Below are positions 49,177-59,146 of a stretch of 64,000 bases of DNA, in pieces. Origin of the DNA: Marivivens geojensis (lineage in GTDB: Bacteria > Pseudomonadota > Alphaproteobacteria > Rhodobacterales > Rhodobacteraceae); NCBI RefSeq assembly GCF_023540835.1, contig NZ_JALKCU010000007.1:56948-120947 (forward strand). The letters are read 5' to 3'. Each line of letters starts with the position of its first letter. The stretch's first letter is position 1. The notes below the pieces were generated by a model. That model searched no databases and had not been told where the DNA came from. It saw only the letters and a list, made by a program, of their open reading frames with translations. The position numbers and the translations under genes are program-made.

Positions 49177-50081
49177 CAGCGCACTCCTTTTTCGTCGCGC
49201 CACATCTTCCAGATGAAGCCCGAAATGAAGATAATCATGATGGCGAACAGAACAACGGCAATGGCCGCACCATAGCCCATACGGTAGCCGTATTCGGACA
49301 GGGCCTGTTCATACATGAAATAGGACAGGACGCGGCTCGACCCGAAGGGACCGCCGGACGTCATAATGGAAACAAGGTCAAAGCTGCGCAACGCGCCGAT
49401 CACCGTCACCACAATCGCGATAAAGGTCGCGGGGCGCAGTTGCGGGATCACAACGTACCAGAGCATCCTCCATCCCTTGGCACCGTCCAGACGCGCGGCC
49501 TCGATCTGGTCGGACGCAACGGCGTTCAGGCCGGTCAGATACAGGATCATACAATAGGCGATCTGCGGCCAGAGGCCCGCCGCGATAATGCCATAGGTGA
49601 CAAGGTTCTCGTCCGCCAGAATAGCGACGCCCTGCCCGGTCACCAGTTCGATCAGTTTATACAAAAGACCGAAGCCCGGGGCATAGAACCACGAAAAGAT
49701 CAAGCCGACGACAACTTGCGAAATCACGAACGGGAAGAAGAACAGCGATTTGTAAATGCGGATACCGCGGACGGTCTGGTTAAGAAACAGAGCAATCATC
49801 AGCCCCGCTGGAACCGACAGCATGTATAGTACAAGCCAAATGATGTTGTTTTTCAGGCTAGTGTAAAACGCATCGTCGTCCAGAAGTTCTAGATAATTCG
49901 CGATACCGATCCATTTGGCGTCACTCAGCCCGTCCCAATCATAGAAAGACACCCAGAGCGACTGGAAAATCGGGATAATCACATAAAAGAGGAACATCGC
50001 CATACCGGGGGCCAAAAAAAGCCACGGCGCAAACGCACGAGGCCGCCGGCGGGAATTTAGGGAATCGGTTGAAGCGGACAT
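49176..50081 (-). CDS. sugar ABC transporter permease (MalF type)
   Basis: 301 residues from ATG 50081 with GGGAG about 13 bases upstream. Six membrane segments; EAA loop QIEAARLDGAKGWRMLWYVV. Partner of the MalG-type permease. Confidence 0.92.
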   Translation of the reverse strand: MSASTDSLNSRRRPRAFAPWLFLAPGMAMFLFYVIIPIFQSLWVSFYDWDGLSDAKWIGIANYLELLDDDAFYTSLKNNIIWLVLYMLSVPAGLMIALFLNQTVRGIRIYKSLFFFPFVISQVVVGLIFSWFYAPGFGLLYKLIELVTGQGVAILADENLVTYGIIAAGLWPQIAYCMILYLTGLNAVASDQIEAARLDGAKGWRMLWYVVIPQLRPATFIAIVVTVIGALRSFDLVSIMTSGGPFGSSRVLSYFMYEQALSEYGYRMGYGAAIAVVLFAIMIIFISGFIWKMWRDEKGVR

Positions 50082-50112
50082 TCTTGGACTTTCTCCCAGT
50101 CGTCTTGAAGGC

Positions 50113-50138
50113 CGGAGGGCAGCCAAAACCACCCTCCG
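50113..50138 (-). other. intercistronic hairpin after the binding-protein gene
   Basis: Perfect 7-bp arms CGGAGGG and CCCTCCG around a 12-base loop, between the binding-protein gene and the first permease gene, in the same place as the hairpin in the fructoside-type operon. No U tract. Confidence 0.55.
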
Positions 50139-50147
50139 TTATTGCTT

Positions 50148-51389
50148 TTATTGATAGACGCGGACTCGTACTTTTTCGAGGCGCTCAAGGATATCATCTA
50201 GACGTTCCGGCTTGACCATGAATTCCTGGAAGCCTTCCATACCTGCCTTTGCCATTTCAGCCGGAGCATCACGATCAAAGAACTGGGCGATGCCGCCGTC
50301 TGCGGTCGAGAGCATCTCGAAGCCAGCAGCAAGGTAGGGATCGTCACCCACGCTTGAACCGCTATTAATAGGCAACTGACCGAGGGTACCGTTCATCTTG
50401 GTCTGCACTTCCGACGAAGCAAGGAAGGCAAGGAACAGTTTAGCGTCTTCGACGTTCTTGGCACCGGCCGGAATGTGAATGGTGTCGGTCGGAGCTTCTT
50501 CGGCGCGTGCCAGACCCGGGGTGATTTCCGGGAACTGCATAAAGCCGAGATTGTCGTTGGTCAGACCACCGTCTTTGAACGCGGCCACGGCAAAGTTGCC
50601 AATGACGTAGTTCGCAGCCGATCCTTGAACGATGTTCGACACAGCATCCTGCCAGTCAATCGCGGCGTGGTTTGCAGTGGTATACGGCAGAACCTTGGCC
50701 CATTCGGCAAAGACGGCCTTCACGCGATCATCGGTCCACGCGATGTCGCCGCTGGTCAGCTGCATGTGGAAGTCGTAACCGTTGGTGCGCAGGTCGAGGT
50801 AGTCAAAGATACCGGCGATCGGCCAGAGGGCCTTGGAACCGGTGGTCAGACAGTCGATGCCAGCCGCCTGGAACTTTTCACAAGCCGAGATGAAATCATC
50901 CCAGGTCTTGATCGAGGCAGCGTCCACGCCTGCTTTCGCGTAAGCGTCTTTGTTGTAGTAGATGCCCCACTGGTAGTAGGTATAAGGCACGCCCCACTGC
51001 TTGCCATCGATGGTCATCGACGACAGAGCCGAACCAAGGCTCTCGTACAGTCCATTTTCCGCCCAGACGTCGGAAACGTCGATGAACTGACCTACTTCAA
51101 CGAACGGACGCATACGGTTACCGGCGTACCAGTTGGCAAGGTCAGGGCTGTCTGCGGTCAGGAAGTTGCGGATCGCGGTCTTGTAGCCTTCGTGGTCGAA
51201 GGTGTTCACGACAACGTCGATCTCCGGGTAGGCGGCCTCGAAATCAGCCACCAACTGTTCAAACGCGGCCTTCGGCGCAGGATCCGACGCATCCGTGTTG
51301 AACACAAGTGTACGCTGCTCTGCGAGTGCCGGAACAGCGACCGAAGCTATCAGCGCAGCTACGGCAAAAGTTTTCATCGCTTTCATCAT
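50148..51389 (-). CDS. extracellular sugar-binding protein (family 1), galactoside importer
   Basis: 413 residues from ATG 51389 (AGGGAGG upstream; ATG 51386 also possible). A signal peptide ends V-P-A-L-A, then E-Q-R-T-L-V-F-N-T. Periplasmic receptor of the importer; ligand inferred to be a galactoside from the operon partners. Confidence 0.92.
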   Translation of the reverse strand: MMKAMKTFAVAALIASVAVPALAEQRTLVFNTDASDPAPKAAFEQLVADFEAAYPEIDVVVNTFDHEGYKTAIRNFLTADSPDLANWYAGNRMRPFVEVGQFIDVSDVWAENGLYESLGSALSSMTIDGKQWGVPYTYYQWGIYYNKDAYAKAGVDAASIKTWDDFISACEKFQAAGIDCLTTGSKALWPIAGIFDYLDLRTNGYDFHMQLTSGDIAWTDDRVKAVFAEWAKVLPYTTANHAAIDWQDAVSNIVQGSAANYVIGNFAVAAFKDGGLTNDNLGFMQFPEITPGLARAEEAPTDTIHIPAGAKNVEDAKLFLAFLASSEVQTKMNGTLGQLPINSGSSVGDDPYLAAGFEMLSTADGGIAQFFDRDAPAEMAKAGMEGFQEFMVKPERLDDILERLEKVRVRVYQ

Positions 51390-51509
51390 TATCCTCCCTT
51401 GATGATCCATGATTCAATATGCTAGGTTTCACATTATGGAACCAAATTTTGGATATTGAAACCTTGTCGCGAATCAACCAAGCTGTCAACAGTCAAATGG
51501 AGGGGAGCC
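51390..51509. promoter_or_regulatory. divergent promoter region of the galactoside island
   Basis: 120 AT-rich bases between the binding-protein gene and the IclR gene. It contains the imperfect palindrome GGTTTCACATTATGGAACC (51425-51443) and the perfect CCAAATTTTGG (51442-51452), plausible IclR operator sites. Both divergent units can be controlled from here. Confidence 0.5.
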
Positions 51510-52304
51510 ATGGCTGACGCCGATCCACAGAAATCGAAACAGGATGGAACCGTAGGCCGTACGCTTGCGGTGCTGGACCTTGTTGCGGAATTAGGGCGCC
51601 CCGTCCGGTTTTCGGAACTGATGCCCAAGGCCGGCCTGCCGAAAGCAACGCTTTTCCGTTTCATCCAGTCGCTGACCAATCAGGGCATGTTGAACTATGA
51701 CGAGGATCGGCAGACCTATGCGCCGGGCCTGCGACTAGTGCGTCTGGCCCATGCTGCGTGGGCGCAAAGCAGCCTTGCCCCGATTGCCGCGCCGGATCTG
51801 GATGCCCTGTCGGCAGCCACCGGCGAAACCATCCACCTTGCCCAGTTGGATCAGGGAATGGTGCTATACGTGGACAAGCGGAACGCCAAACGCCCTGTCG
51901 AGATGTTCTCGCAATCGGGCAAGATCGGCCCCGCCTATTGCACAGGCGTCGGCAAGGCGATGCTGGCCCACCTGCCCGAAGAGAAACTCGCCGATGCCAT
52001 TTCGCGCCAGTCGTTCCACCGCTTTACCGCGAACACACTGACCACCGACGAAAGCCTGCGGGCCGAACTTGCCAACATCCGCGCCCGTGGGTTCGCGTGG
52101 GATGACGAAGAACACGAAATGGGTATCCGCTGCATCGCCGCTCCGATATTGTCGTCTGCCGGTCGGATCATGGGCGCGCTATCCATCACGACCGCCGACG
52201 CATCAGACCGCGCGCGACTGATGTCCTACGCACCGCTCGTGCGCGAAACCGCCGCCAAAATTGCCGACGCCGCCAATGCCTGGCGGTTCCCGGAACAGAA
52301 ATAA
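51510..52304 (+). CDS. IclR family transcriptional regulator
   Basis: 264 residues. The winged helix lies at residues 12-70 (V-G-R-T-L-A-V-L-D-L, LPKATLFRFIQSLTNQGML), and the effector domain contains GPAYCTGVGKAMLAHLP and the IRCIAAPI strand. GGAGGGGAG precedes the ATG. It leads the plus-strand unit and probably controls both divergent operons in response to a galactose-derived acid. Confidence 0.9.
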   Translation: MADADPQKSKQDGTVGRTLAVLDLVAELGRPVRFSELMPKAGLPKATLFRFIQSLTNQGMLNYDEDRQTYAPGLRLVRLAHAAWAQSSLAPIAAPDLDALSAATGETIHLAQLDQGMVLYVDKRNAKRPVEMFSQSGKIGPAYCTGVGKAMLAHLPEEKLADAISRQSFHRFTANTLTTDESLRAELANIRARGFAWDDEEHEMGIRCIAAPILSSAGRIMGALSITTADASDRARLMSYAPLVRETAAKIADAANAWRFPEQK

Positions 52305-52324
52305 TACGCTTGGGAGGACATTAA

Positions 52325-53380
52325 GTGTCAGGAGTAACGCTCAGAAATATCGTCAAACGATTTGGCGAGGTCGAAGTGATCCACGGGGTCGATCTGGACA
52401 TCGAACATGGCGAGTTCTGCGTTTTCGTCGGGCCTTCGGGCTGCGGCAAATCCACATTGCTGCGTATGATTGCCGGACTTGAAACCACGACGGACGGTCA
52501 GGTCGAGATCGGCGGGGATAATGTCACCCACGCGGATGCCGCCGACCGTGGCGTTGCCATGGTGTTCCAGACCTATGCTTTGTACCCTCATATGACGGTG
52601 CGCGAAAACATGGGTTTCGGCCTTAAAATGACCGGCCATCCCAAAGCGGAGATCAAGTCCAAAGTTGATGAAGCCGCGCGTATCCTGAAACTTGACCCGC
52701 TGATGGATCGCAAACCGGCCGCACTTTCGGGTGGCCAGCGCCAGCGCGTTGCCATCGGTCGCGCTATTGTCCGCGGCCCCAAGGTGTTCCTGTTCGACGA
52801 ACCCCTGTCGAACCTTGATGCGGAACTGCGCGTGGAAATGCGGACCGAGATCGCCCGCCTGCACCGCGAAATCGGCGCGACGATGATCTATGTAACCCAC
52901 GACCAGGTCGAAGCGATGACCATGGCCGACAAAATCGTCGTCCTGCGCGCGGGCCATATCGAACAGGTCGGCGCACCGATGCAGCTGTATGAAGATCCCG
53001 ACAACAAATTTGTGGCCGGGTTCATCGGTTCGCCATCGATGAACTTTCTCAAAGGTCAGGCCTTGAAAGGTGCCGTCAACGTCGCTGCCTTCGATGCCTC
53101 TTTCCCAACCGCGATCACGCTTCCTGAAGCCGGGGCCGATATAACCGTGGGCCTACGCCCCGAATTACTGACCGTGACCAACGACGGCTCCATGACCGTT
53201 GAACTGGTCGAGGCACTCGGCGGTGTGTCCTACATCCACCTACGTGCCGCGACGGGAGAAACACTGATCGTCGAGGATCGCACAAAGGCCGCCGTCAAAA
53301 TGGGGGATCGCATGGGTGTCACATTCGATCCCGCGCGCGCCTATCTGTTCGACGCGAAAACCGAACTGCGGTTGCGCTGA
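52325..53380 (+). CDS. sugar ABC transporter ATP-binding protein (UgpC/MsmX type)
   Basis: 351 residues from GTG 52325 with GGGAGGA upstream. Walker A GPSGCGKST, signature ALSGGQRQRVA, Walker B FLFDEPLSNLD, C-terminal TOBE. It energises the importer on the opposite strand. Its end overlaps the next gene's start by one base. Confidence 0.93.
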   Translation: MSGVTLRNIVKRFGEVEVIHGVDLDIEHGEFCVFVGPSGCGKSTLLRMIAGLETTTDGQVEIGGDNVTHADAADRGVAMVFQTYALYPHMTVRENMGFGLKMTGHPKAEIKSKVDEAARILKLDPLMDRKPAALSGGQRQRVAIGRAIVRGPKVFLFDEPLSNLDAELRVEMRTEIARLHREIGATMIYVTHDQVEAMTMADKIVVLRAGHIEQVGAPMQLYEDPDNKFVAGFIGSPSMNFLKGQALKGAVNVAAFDASFPTAITLPEAGADITVGLRPELLTVTNDGSMTVELVEALGGVSYIHLRAATGETLIVEDRTKAAVKMGDRMGVTFDPARAYLFDAKTELRLR

Positions 53381-54294
53381 TGTCGCTCCGAATCGGGCTG
53401 GTCGGCCTTGGCACCATCGCGCGAGCACAGCACCTGCCTGCCATCGCCGCGACGGATGGTATCGACCTTTGCGCGGTCGCAAGCCGCAACGCGACAGCAG
53501 ACGTACAAAGCTATACCAACATCCATACGATGCTGGCGATTGAGCCGTCGTTGAACGCGATCACGCTGTGCACCCCGCCTCAGGGCAGGTTCGAACAAGC
53601 TATGGCGGCGCTGGAGTCTGGCCGTCATCTGATGCTGGAAAAGCCCCCGGGCGCGACCCTTTCCGAGTTGGACGCCCTACGCCGTGAAGCCGTCCGCCAG
53701 GGCGTGACGCTCTTCGCGACATGGCATTCGCGCGAAGCAGCAGCGGTTCCTTTTGTCAGATCGTGGCTGGCAGGCAAAACAATCCGCTCCATCCATATCG
53801 ATTGGCGCGAGGACGTGCGCAAATGGCATCCTGGACAGGAATGGATCTGGCAAGCAGGCGGCCTGGGGGTCTTTGATCCTGGCATCAACGCCCTGTCCAT
53901 CCTGACAGCCCTCGTCAAAGATGTCTTAATGACAAAAGCGGACCTCTACGTCCCTATCGGTCGCCAAACCCCAATTGCAGCAGACCTTGTGATGAAATCG
54001 GGCTCTACCCCGATCACTGCGAATTTTGACTGGCGGGAAACCGGCGACGAGTTCTGGCGGATCACGTTCGAGACAACCGAAGGCACCCTCGTTCTGGATC
54101 AGGGTGGTGCGTTTGCAAGCATCGACGGTGTAATTGTCGCGCAAGGAGAGAACCGCGAATATGCGGGACTTTACGCGCGCTTTCGCGACCTCATTGCAGC
54201 GGGCCAAAGCGATGTCGATCTGTCTCCATTTACCCTTGTCGCGGATGCGTTCCTGAGTGGAGCTTACCATCTGACCGACCCATTCACCGACTGA
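53380..54294 (+). CDS. Gfo/Idh/MocA dehydrogenase, probable D-galactose 1-dehydrogenase
   Basis: 304 residues. The Rossmann N-terminus reads I-G-L-V-G-L-G-T-I-A, the dinucleotide/substrate Lys is in LMLEKPPGATLSE, and the HSREAAAVPFVRSWLAG and WIWQAGGLGVFDPGINAL stretches resemble proteobacterial D-galactose / L-arabinose 1-dehydrogenases. It would oxidise galactose to galactonolactone. Assignment to galactose rests on the neighbouring dgo genes. Confidence 0.83.
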   Translation: MSLRIGLVGLGTIARAQHLPAIAATDGIDLCAVASRNATADVQSYTNIHTMLAIEPSLNAITLCTPPQGRFEQAMAALESGRHLMLEKPPGATLSELDALRREAVRQGVTLFATWHSREAAAVPFVRSWLAGKTIRSIHIDWREDVRKWHPGQEWIWQAGGLGVFDPGINALSILTALVKDVLMTKADLYVPIGRQTPIAADLVMKSGSTPITANFDWRETGDEFWRITFETTEGTLVLDQGGAFASIDGVIVAQGENREYAGLYARFRDLIAAGQSDVDLSPFTLVADAFLSGAYHLTDPFTD

Positions 54295-54306
54295 TCGGAG
54301 ACCCAA

Positions 54307-55455
54307 ATGAAAATCACGTCTATCGAAACCTTTATCGTCCCGCCGCGCTGGTGCTTTGTCAAAATCAACACAGACGAAGGCATTTGCGGATGGGGTGAAC
54401 CCGTTCTAGAAGGCCGCGCGCAGACTGTTGCCGCTTGCGTGGACGAAATGTCGGACTACCTCATCGGCAAAGACCCTACGTTTATTCAGGATCACTGGAC
54501 GGTCATGTATCGAGCCGGTTTCTATCGCGGCGGCGGCATCCATATGTCAGCCATCGCGGGGATCGATCAGGCGCTCTGGGATATCAAAGGCAAGGCCCTC
54601 GGCGTGCCGGTCCATGCACTTCTGGGTGGCCAACAGCGGGACAAGATCCGCGTCTATAGCTGGATCGGCGGCGACCGTCCGGGCGATACGGCCCGTATGG
54701 CCCGCGAATGTGCGGATCGTGGCTTCACCGCTGTGAAAATGAACGGGACCGAAGAACTCCAGATCATCGACACCTACGACAAGGTCGATCAGGTTCTGGA
54801 ACGTGTTCAGGCGATTCGCGACGAGATGGGACAAGATTTCGGAATCGGCATCGATTTCCACGGTCGCGTACACCGTCCGATGGCAAAGGTGCTGACCAAG
54901 GAACTCGAACCGTTCCGCCTGATGTTCATCGAAGAACCGGTGCTGTCCGAACATGTCGAAGCGCTGAAAGAAATCGCCAACCATTGTTCGACCCCGATCG
55001 CCTTGGGCGAGCGGCTTTATTCGCGCTGGGATTTCAAGACCATCCTCCAGCAAGGCTATGTGGACATCATCCAACCCGACCCGAGCCACTCGGGCGGTAT
55101 CACAGAAACCTTCAAGATCGCCGCAATGGCAGAAGCACATGATGTGGCAGTCGCGCTCCATTGTCCCCTTGGGCCCATCGCGCTTGCGGCCAACCTGCAA
55201 CTGGATGCCGTCTGCTACAACGCGTTCATTCAGGAACAGTCGTTGGGCATCCACTACAATCAGGGTTCGGATCTGTTGGATTACATCGTGGATCGCAGCG
55301 TGTTTGAGTACAAGGACGGCTTTGTCGCGATCCCGCAGGGACCGGGCCTTGGCATCGAAGTAAACGAAGAGAAAGTCCGCCGCGCGGCCACAGAAGGCCA
55401 CCGCTGGCGCAACCCCGTCTGGCGCCATGCCGACGGCAGCTTTGCAGAATGGTGA
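54307..55455 (+). CDS. dgoD: D-galactonate dehydratase (enolase superfamily)
   Basis: 382 residues. Metal ligands are D in IGIDFHGRV, E in LMFIEEPV and E in ALGERLYSRWDF; the base is H in ALHCPLGPIALAA; the lid/substrate Lys is in FTAVKMNGTEE. It converts galactonate to 2-keto-3-deoxygalactonate. N-terminus ITSIETFIVPPRW as in the family. Confidence 0.94.
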   Translation: MKITSIETFIVPPRWCFVKINTDEGICGWGEPVLEGRAQTVAACVDEMSDYLIGKDPTFIQDHWTVMYRAGFYRGGGIHMSAIAGIDQALWDIKGKALGVPVHALLGGQQRDKIRVYSWIGGDRPGDTARMARECADRGFTAVKMNGTEELQIIDTYDKVDQVLERVQAIRDEMGQDFGIGIDFHGRVHRPMAKVLTKELEPFRLMFIEEPVLSEHVEALKEIANHCSTPIALGERLYSRWDFKTILQQGYVDIIQPDPSHSGGITETFKIAAMAEAHDVAVALHCPLGPIALAANLQLDAVCYNAFIQEQSLGIHYNQGSDLLDYIVDRSVFEYKDGFVAIPQGPGLGIEVNEEKVRRAATEGHRWRNPVWRHADGSFAEW

Positions 55456-55456
55456 T

Positions 55457-57625
55457 ATGATGCGTGCCGAAACAAAACTGAACGACGACTGGACGTTTGC
55501 CTGCGGTTTTGACGCAGCTTGGACAACGCAACCGGTCAGCGGCGAAAGCGTGACACTCCCCCACAACGCAGTCGACCTGCCGCTGAACTATTTCGACGAA
55601 ACCTCCTATTGGAAGACATTCACCTACCAGCGGGTGATCGACAACATGTCGGATATGGTCGCAGAGCTTCGCTTTGACGCAGCGATGGCCGATGCGCATG
55701 TTTGGGTCAACGGCGAACTGGTCACGCGTCACCGCGATGGCTACACCCCATTCACCGTGCCACTGGTGCAAGGCCGCAACCTTGTCACGGTGCGGATCGA
55801 CGGATCGGAAAATCCGAAAATCCCGCCGTTCGGAGGTCGGATCGACTACCTGACCTACGCGGGCATCTACCGCGATTGCTGGCTTTGCGAATTTCCCGCG
55901 TCGCGTATCCGGAGCGTCAAGATCGAAACGCCGGATGTGCTCGCCGCCACCAAAACCGTGCGAGTGCTGGTCGATACCGATGAAGAGGCGACCGTCACGA
56001 TCTGCGATGCGGAAGGCATTGCAATCGGTCAAGCGACCGGCAACGGCACCGTGACGATCACCGGCCTCGCGGCCCGCCTGTGGTCCACCACTGATCCGGC
56101 GCTTTACACGGCCGAAGTGGCGATCCCCTCGGGCGATCGGGTGATCGAACGGTTTGGTTTCCGGTCAGTCGAATGGACCCCGAACGGATTCCTTTTGAAT
56201 GGCGAACCGCTGAAACTGCGCGGCCTGAACCGCCACCAGTCGTTCCCCTATTCCGGCTATGCCCAAGGCAAGCGGTCGCAGGAAAAGGACGCCGAGATCC
56301 TGAAATACGATCTGGCGTGCAACATCGTGCGCACCTCGCATTATCCTCAAAGCCATTACTTCCTGGATCGCTGTGACGAAATCGGCCTCCTCGTGTTCGA
56401 GGAAATCCCTGGCTGGCAGCACATCGGCGGCGAAAGCTGGAAGGATGAATCGGTGGCCAACGTCGAACGGATGATCCGGCGCGACTGGAACCACCCGTCG
56501 ATCATCATCTGGGGCGTCCGCATCAACGAAAGCCCCGATGACCACGATTTCTATATCCGCACCAACGTCGCCGCCAAGGCACTGGACACCACCCGACCGA
56601 CCGGCGGCGTGCGCTGCATTCCGGATAGCGAACTGCTTGAAGACGTTTACACAATGAACGACTTCGTGCTTGGCGAATTCGAGATGCCGGGCAACAACCG
56701 CCCGCGCACTCCGCTGCGCGGCCAAAAGGAAGTAACAGGTCTGGATCGCAACGTTCCTTATCTTGTCACCGAATATAACGGTCACATGTATCCGACCAAA
56801 GCGGGCGATCCCGAAGAGCGTCAGACCGAACACGTGCTGCGGCACGCCGATGTTCTCAACGCGGCGATGGGCGACGACCGGATTGCGGGCTGCATCGGCT
56901 GGTGCATGTTCGACTATAACACCCACAAGGATTTCGGCGCGGGCGACCGTATCTGCCATCACGGCGTGATGACGATTTTCCGCGAACCGAAATTTGCGGC
57001 CTATGTCTATGCCAGTCAGAAAGCCCCATCCGAAGGCATCGTGATGGAACCCGTCACCGTCTGGGCGCGTGGGGAACGCAACATTGGCGGCGTGTTGCCA
57101 TTGGTGATCCTCACAAACTGCGACGAGGTCGAACTGTCCTATGCCAACGTTGTCAAACGCGTCGGCCCTGATCGCGAACGGTTCCCGCATCTCGAGCACC
57201 CGCCGGTTATCATCGACGATCGCCACTTCTCGGCCGAGGAACTGGGCAGTTGGGGGCAAAGCTGGCACGCAGGCCGCGTCACCGGTTTCGTAGACGGCAA
57301 AGCGGTCGCGGAACATGTCTATCCTGCCGACAACCTGCCGCAAAGGCTGATTGTTGCGCCCGATGTCACCGAAGCCGCAGCCGAGGATGGCGAAATCCGT
57401 GTGATTGTCCGCGCACTCGATCAGGCGGGCCACAAATTGATGTTCCTGAACGATCCAGTCACGGTCACGCTGGACGGCCCTGCCACGCTGATCGGCCCCG
57501 AGACCACCGTTCTTGCCGGTGGGACAGCCGGTTTCTGGCTTCGCCCAACCGGCGCGGGTACCGTCACGATCACGGTGAAAACCCCGCGCTTTGATCCCGT
57601 CGAAACGCAAATCGTCCTTCACTAA
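55457..57625 (+). CDS. GH2 beta-galactosidase-like glycosidase
   Basis: 722 residues from ATG 55457 (ATG 55460 also possible). No signal peptide, so cytoplasmic. A sugar-binding jelly roll, an Ig-like domain, then the TIM barrel: acid/base Glu in IIIWGVRINES and nucleophile Glu in LVTEYNGHMY, with LRGLNRHQSFPYSG at the barrel start. C-terminal beta domains follow. GH2 includes beta-galactosidases, glucuronidases and mannosidases; galactose is inferred from the dgo context. Confidence 0.85.
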   Translation: MMRAETKLNDDWTFACGFDAAWTTQPVSGESVTLPHNAVDLPLNYFDETSYWKTFTYQRVIDNMSDMVAELRFDAAMADAHVWVNGELVTRHRDGYTPFTVPLVQGRNLVTVRIDGSENPKIPPFGGRIDYLTYAGIYRDCWLCEFPASRIRSVKIETPDVLAATKTVRVLVDTDEEATVTICDAEGIAIGQATGNGTVTITGLAARLWSTTDPALYTAEVAIPSGDRVIERFGFRSVEWTPNGFLLNGEPLKLRGLNRHQSFPYSGYAQGKRSQEKDAEILKYDLACNIVRTSHYPQSHYFLDRCDEIGLLVFEEIPGWQHIGGESWKDESVANVERMIRRDWNHPSIIIWGVRINESPDDHDFYIRTNVAAKALDTTRPTGGVRCIPDSELLEDVYTMNDFVLGEFEMPGNNRPRTPLRGQKEVTGLDRNVPYLVTEYNGHMYPTKAGDPEERQTEHVLRHADVLNAAMGDDRIAGCIGWCMFDYNTHKDFGAGDRICHHGVMTIFREPKFAAYVYASQKAPSEGIVMEPVTVWARGERNIGGVLPLVILTNCDEVELSYANVVKRVGPDRERFPHLEHPPVIIDDRHFSAEELGSWGQSWHAGRVTGFVDGKAVAEHVYPADNLPQRLIVAPDVTEAAAEDGEIRVIVRALDQAGHKLMFLNDPVTVTLDGPATLIGPETTVLAGGTAGFWLRPTGAGTVTITVKTPRFDPVETQIVLH

Positions 57626-57628
57626 AAC

Positions 57629-57663
57629 AAAGATGCCGGACCAAGGTTCCGGCATCTTTGTTC
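57629..57663. terminator. bidirectional terminator between GH2 gene and glpK
   Basis: Inverted repeat CAAAGATGCCGGA / TCCGGCATCTTTG around a CCAAGGT loop, with A and T runs on both sides, placed exactly between convergent genes. Confidence 0.88.
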
Positions 57664-59146
57664 AAAACGCCATCGTCGCGGTGACGGCCCGTTTCCATCG
57701 GCCGTATCTGGCGTCGCGATCCTGACTGTCCATCACCGGTACAAACTGCCGGTCCCGCGCCCAGGATGCCGCGAAACCGGTGGGCGATGGATAGATGCCG
57801 GCCTTGTAACCGGCCAGCCATGCCACTCCTTTTGCGGTGGTTTCCAGCACGGTTGGCCGGTCGACCGGCACATCGATAATATCGGCCACGAACTGCATCG
57901 TGAAATCCGACGCGCTCATCCCACCATCGACCCGCAGCGTAGTCCGCCCGTCGCCACCCCAATCGGTCTTCATCGCCTCGAGCAGGTCACGGGTCTGAAA
58001 GCCCACACTTTCCAGCGCAGCCCGAGCGAATTCCGCAGGGCCGGAATTGCGGGTCAACCCCAACACGGCGCCACGGCATTCGGCATTCCAATAGGGCGCG
58101 CCCAGTCCGGTAAAGGCAGGGACAAGCATCACCCCCTGCTCTAAATCGGCCTGTTCGGCAAGCGGCTGGGTTTCTTTTGCATCACGGATGATCTTCAAAC
58201 CGTCGCGAAGCCACTGAACAGCCGCACCGGCGATAAAGATCGACCCTTCGAGGGCGTAGGTAGTCTTGCCGTCTATCTGATAGGCAATCGTAGTAAGGAG
58301 TCGGTTGTTCGACCGCACTGGAACAGACCCCGTATTCAAAAGCGCAAAGCACCCCGTGCCATAGGTCGACTTCATCATACCCGGCTCGAAGCAGGCCTGC
58401 CCGACAGTCGCCGCCTGCTGATCGCCCGCAATGCCCGTGATCGGAATCGATCTCCCAAATAGGTCGGCACGGGTTTCACCAAAGTCGGCCGCGCAATCCA
58501 GAACCTCGGGCAGCATATCAATTGGCACGCCGAGGCTGTCGCAAATTGTTTTTGACCACCGACCATTGCGGATATCGTAAAGCATTGTACGAGCTGCGTT
58601 CGTGGCGTCCGTGACATGGCGTTTGCCGCCTGTCAGGTTCCAGACCAGCCAGCTGTCCACAGTGCCAAAGGCCAACTCGCCCTTCTCTGCTCGCGCCCTT
58701 GCACCATCAACATTGTCGAGGATCCACGACAGTTTTGTGCCGGAAAAGTAAGGGTCCAAGAGTAAACCGGTCCGGTCTGTTACCGTCTCCTCAAACCCTT
58801 CGGCACGCAGTCCGGCACAGAATTGCACGGTCCGGCGGTCTTGCCAGACGATAGCGTTGTAGACCGGTTTGCCGGTTTTGCGGTCCCAGACCAGCGTGGT
58901 TTCGCGTTGGTTGGTCAACCCGATCGAGGCCACATCCCCAATAGAGATACCAGCCCGTTCGATGGCCGCACGGCATGTTGCAGCCGTGGTCGCCCAAAGA
59001 TCAGCAGGATCATGTTCGACCCAACCGCTCGCCGGATAGATCTGCGGAAACTCTTCCTGCGCCGAGGCAACCACGGACAAGGCCTGATTGAACACAATCG
59101 CCCGCGTAGAGGTCGTGCCCTGATCAATCGCCAAAATGAATGTCAT
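57662..59146 (-). CDS. glpK: glycerol kinase
   Basis: 494 residues from ATG 59146 with GAGGGAGG upstream. The FGGY-type fold starts [41 protein letters not shown] and [19 protein letters not shown] are characteristic. It makes glycerol 3-phosphate. Start overlaps the glpD stop (ATGA). No GlpF or glycerol ABC genes are adjacent. Confidence 0.96.
   Translation of the reverse strand: MTFILAIDQGTTSTRAIVFNQALSVVASAQEEFPQIYPASGWVEHDPADLWATTAATCRAAIERAGISIGDVASIGLTNQRETTLVWDRKTGKPVYNAIVWQDRRTVQFCAGLRAEGFEETVTDRTGLLLDPYFSGTKLSWILDNVDGARARAEKGELAFGTVDSWLVWNLTGGKRHVTDATNAARTMLYDIRNGRWSKTICDSLGVPIDMLPEVLDCAADFGETRADLFGRSIPITGIAGDQQAATVGQACFEPGMMKSTYGTGCFALLNTGSVPVRSNNRLLTTIAYQIDGKTTYALEGSIFIAGAAVQWLRDGLKIIRDAKETQPLAEQADLEQGVMLVPAFTGLGAPYWNAECRGAVLGLTRNSGPAEFARAALESVGFQTRDLLEAMKTDWGGDGRTTLRVDGGMSASDFTMQFVADIIDVPVDRPTVLETTAKGVAWLAGYKAGIYPSPTGFAASWARDRQFVPVMDSQDRDARYGRWKRAVTATMAF

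Noticed and set aside
56165..57655. 496-codon open frame antisense to the GH2 gene
   Set aside because: Same codon-bias artefact; no start signal and no family features, while the GH2 catalytic motifs are clear on the plus strand.
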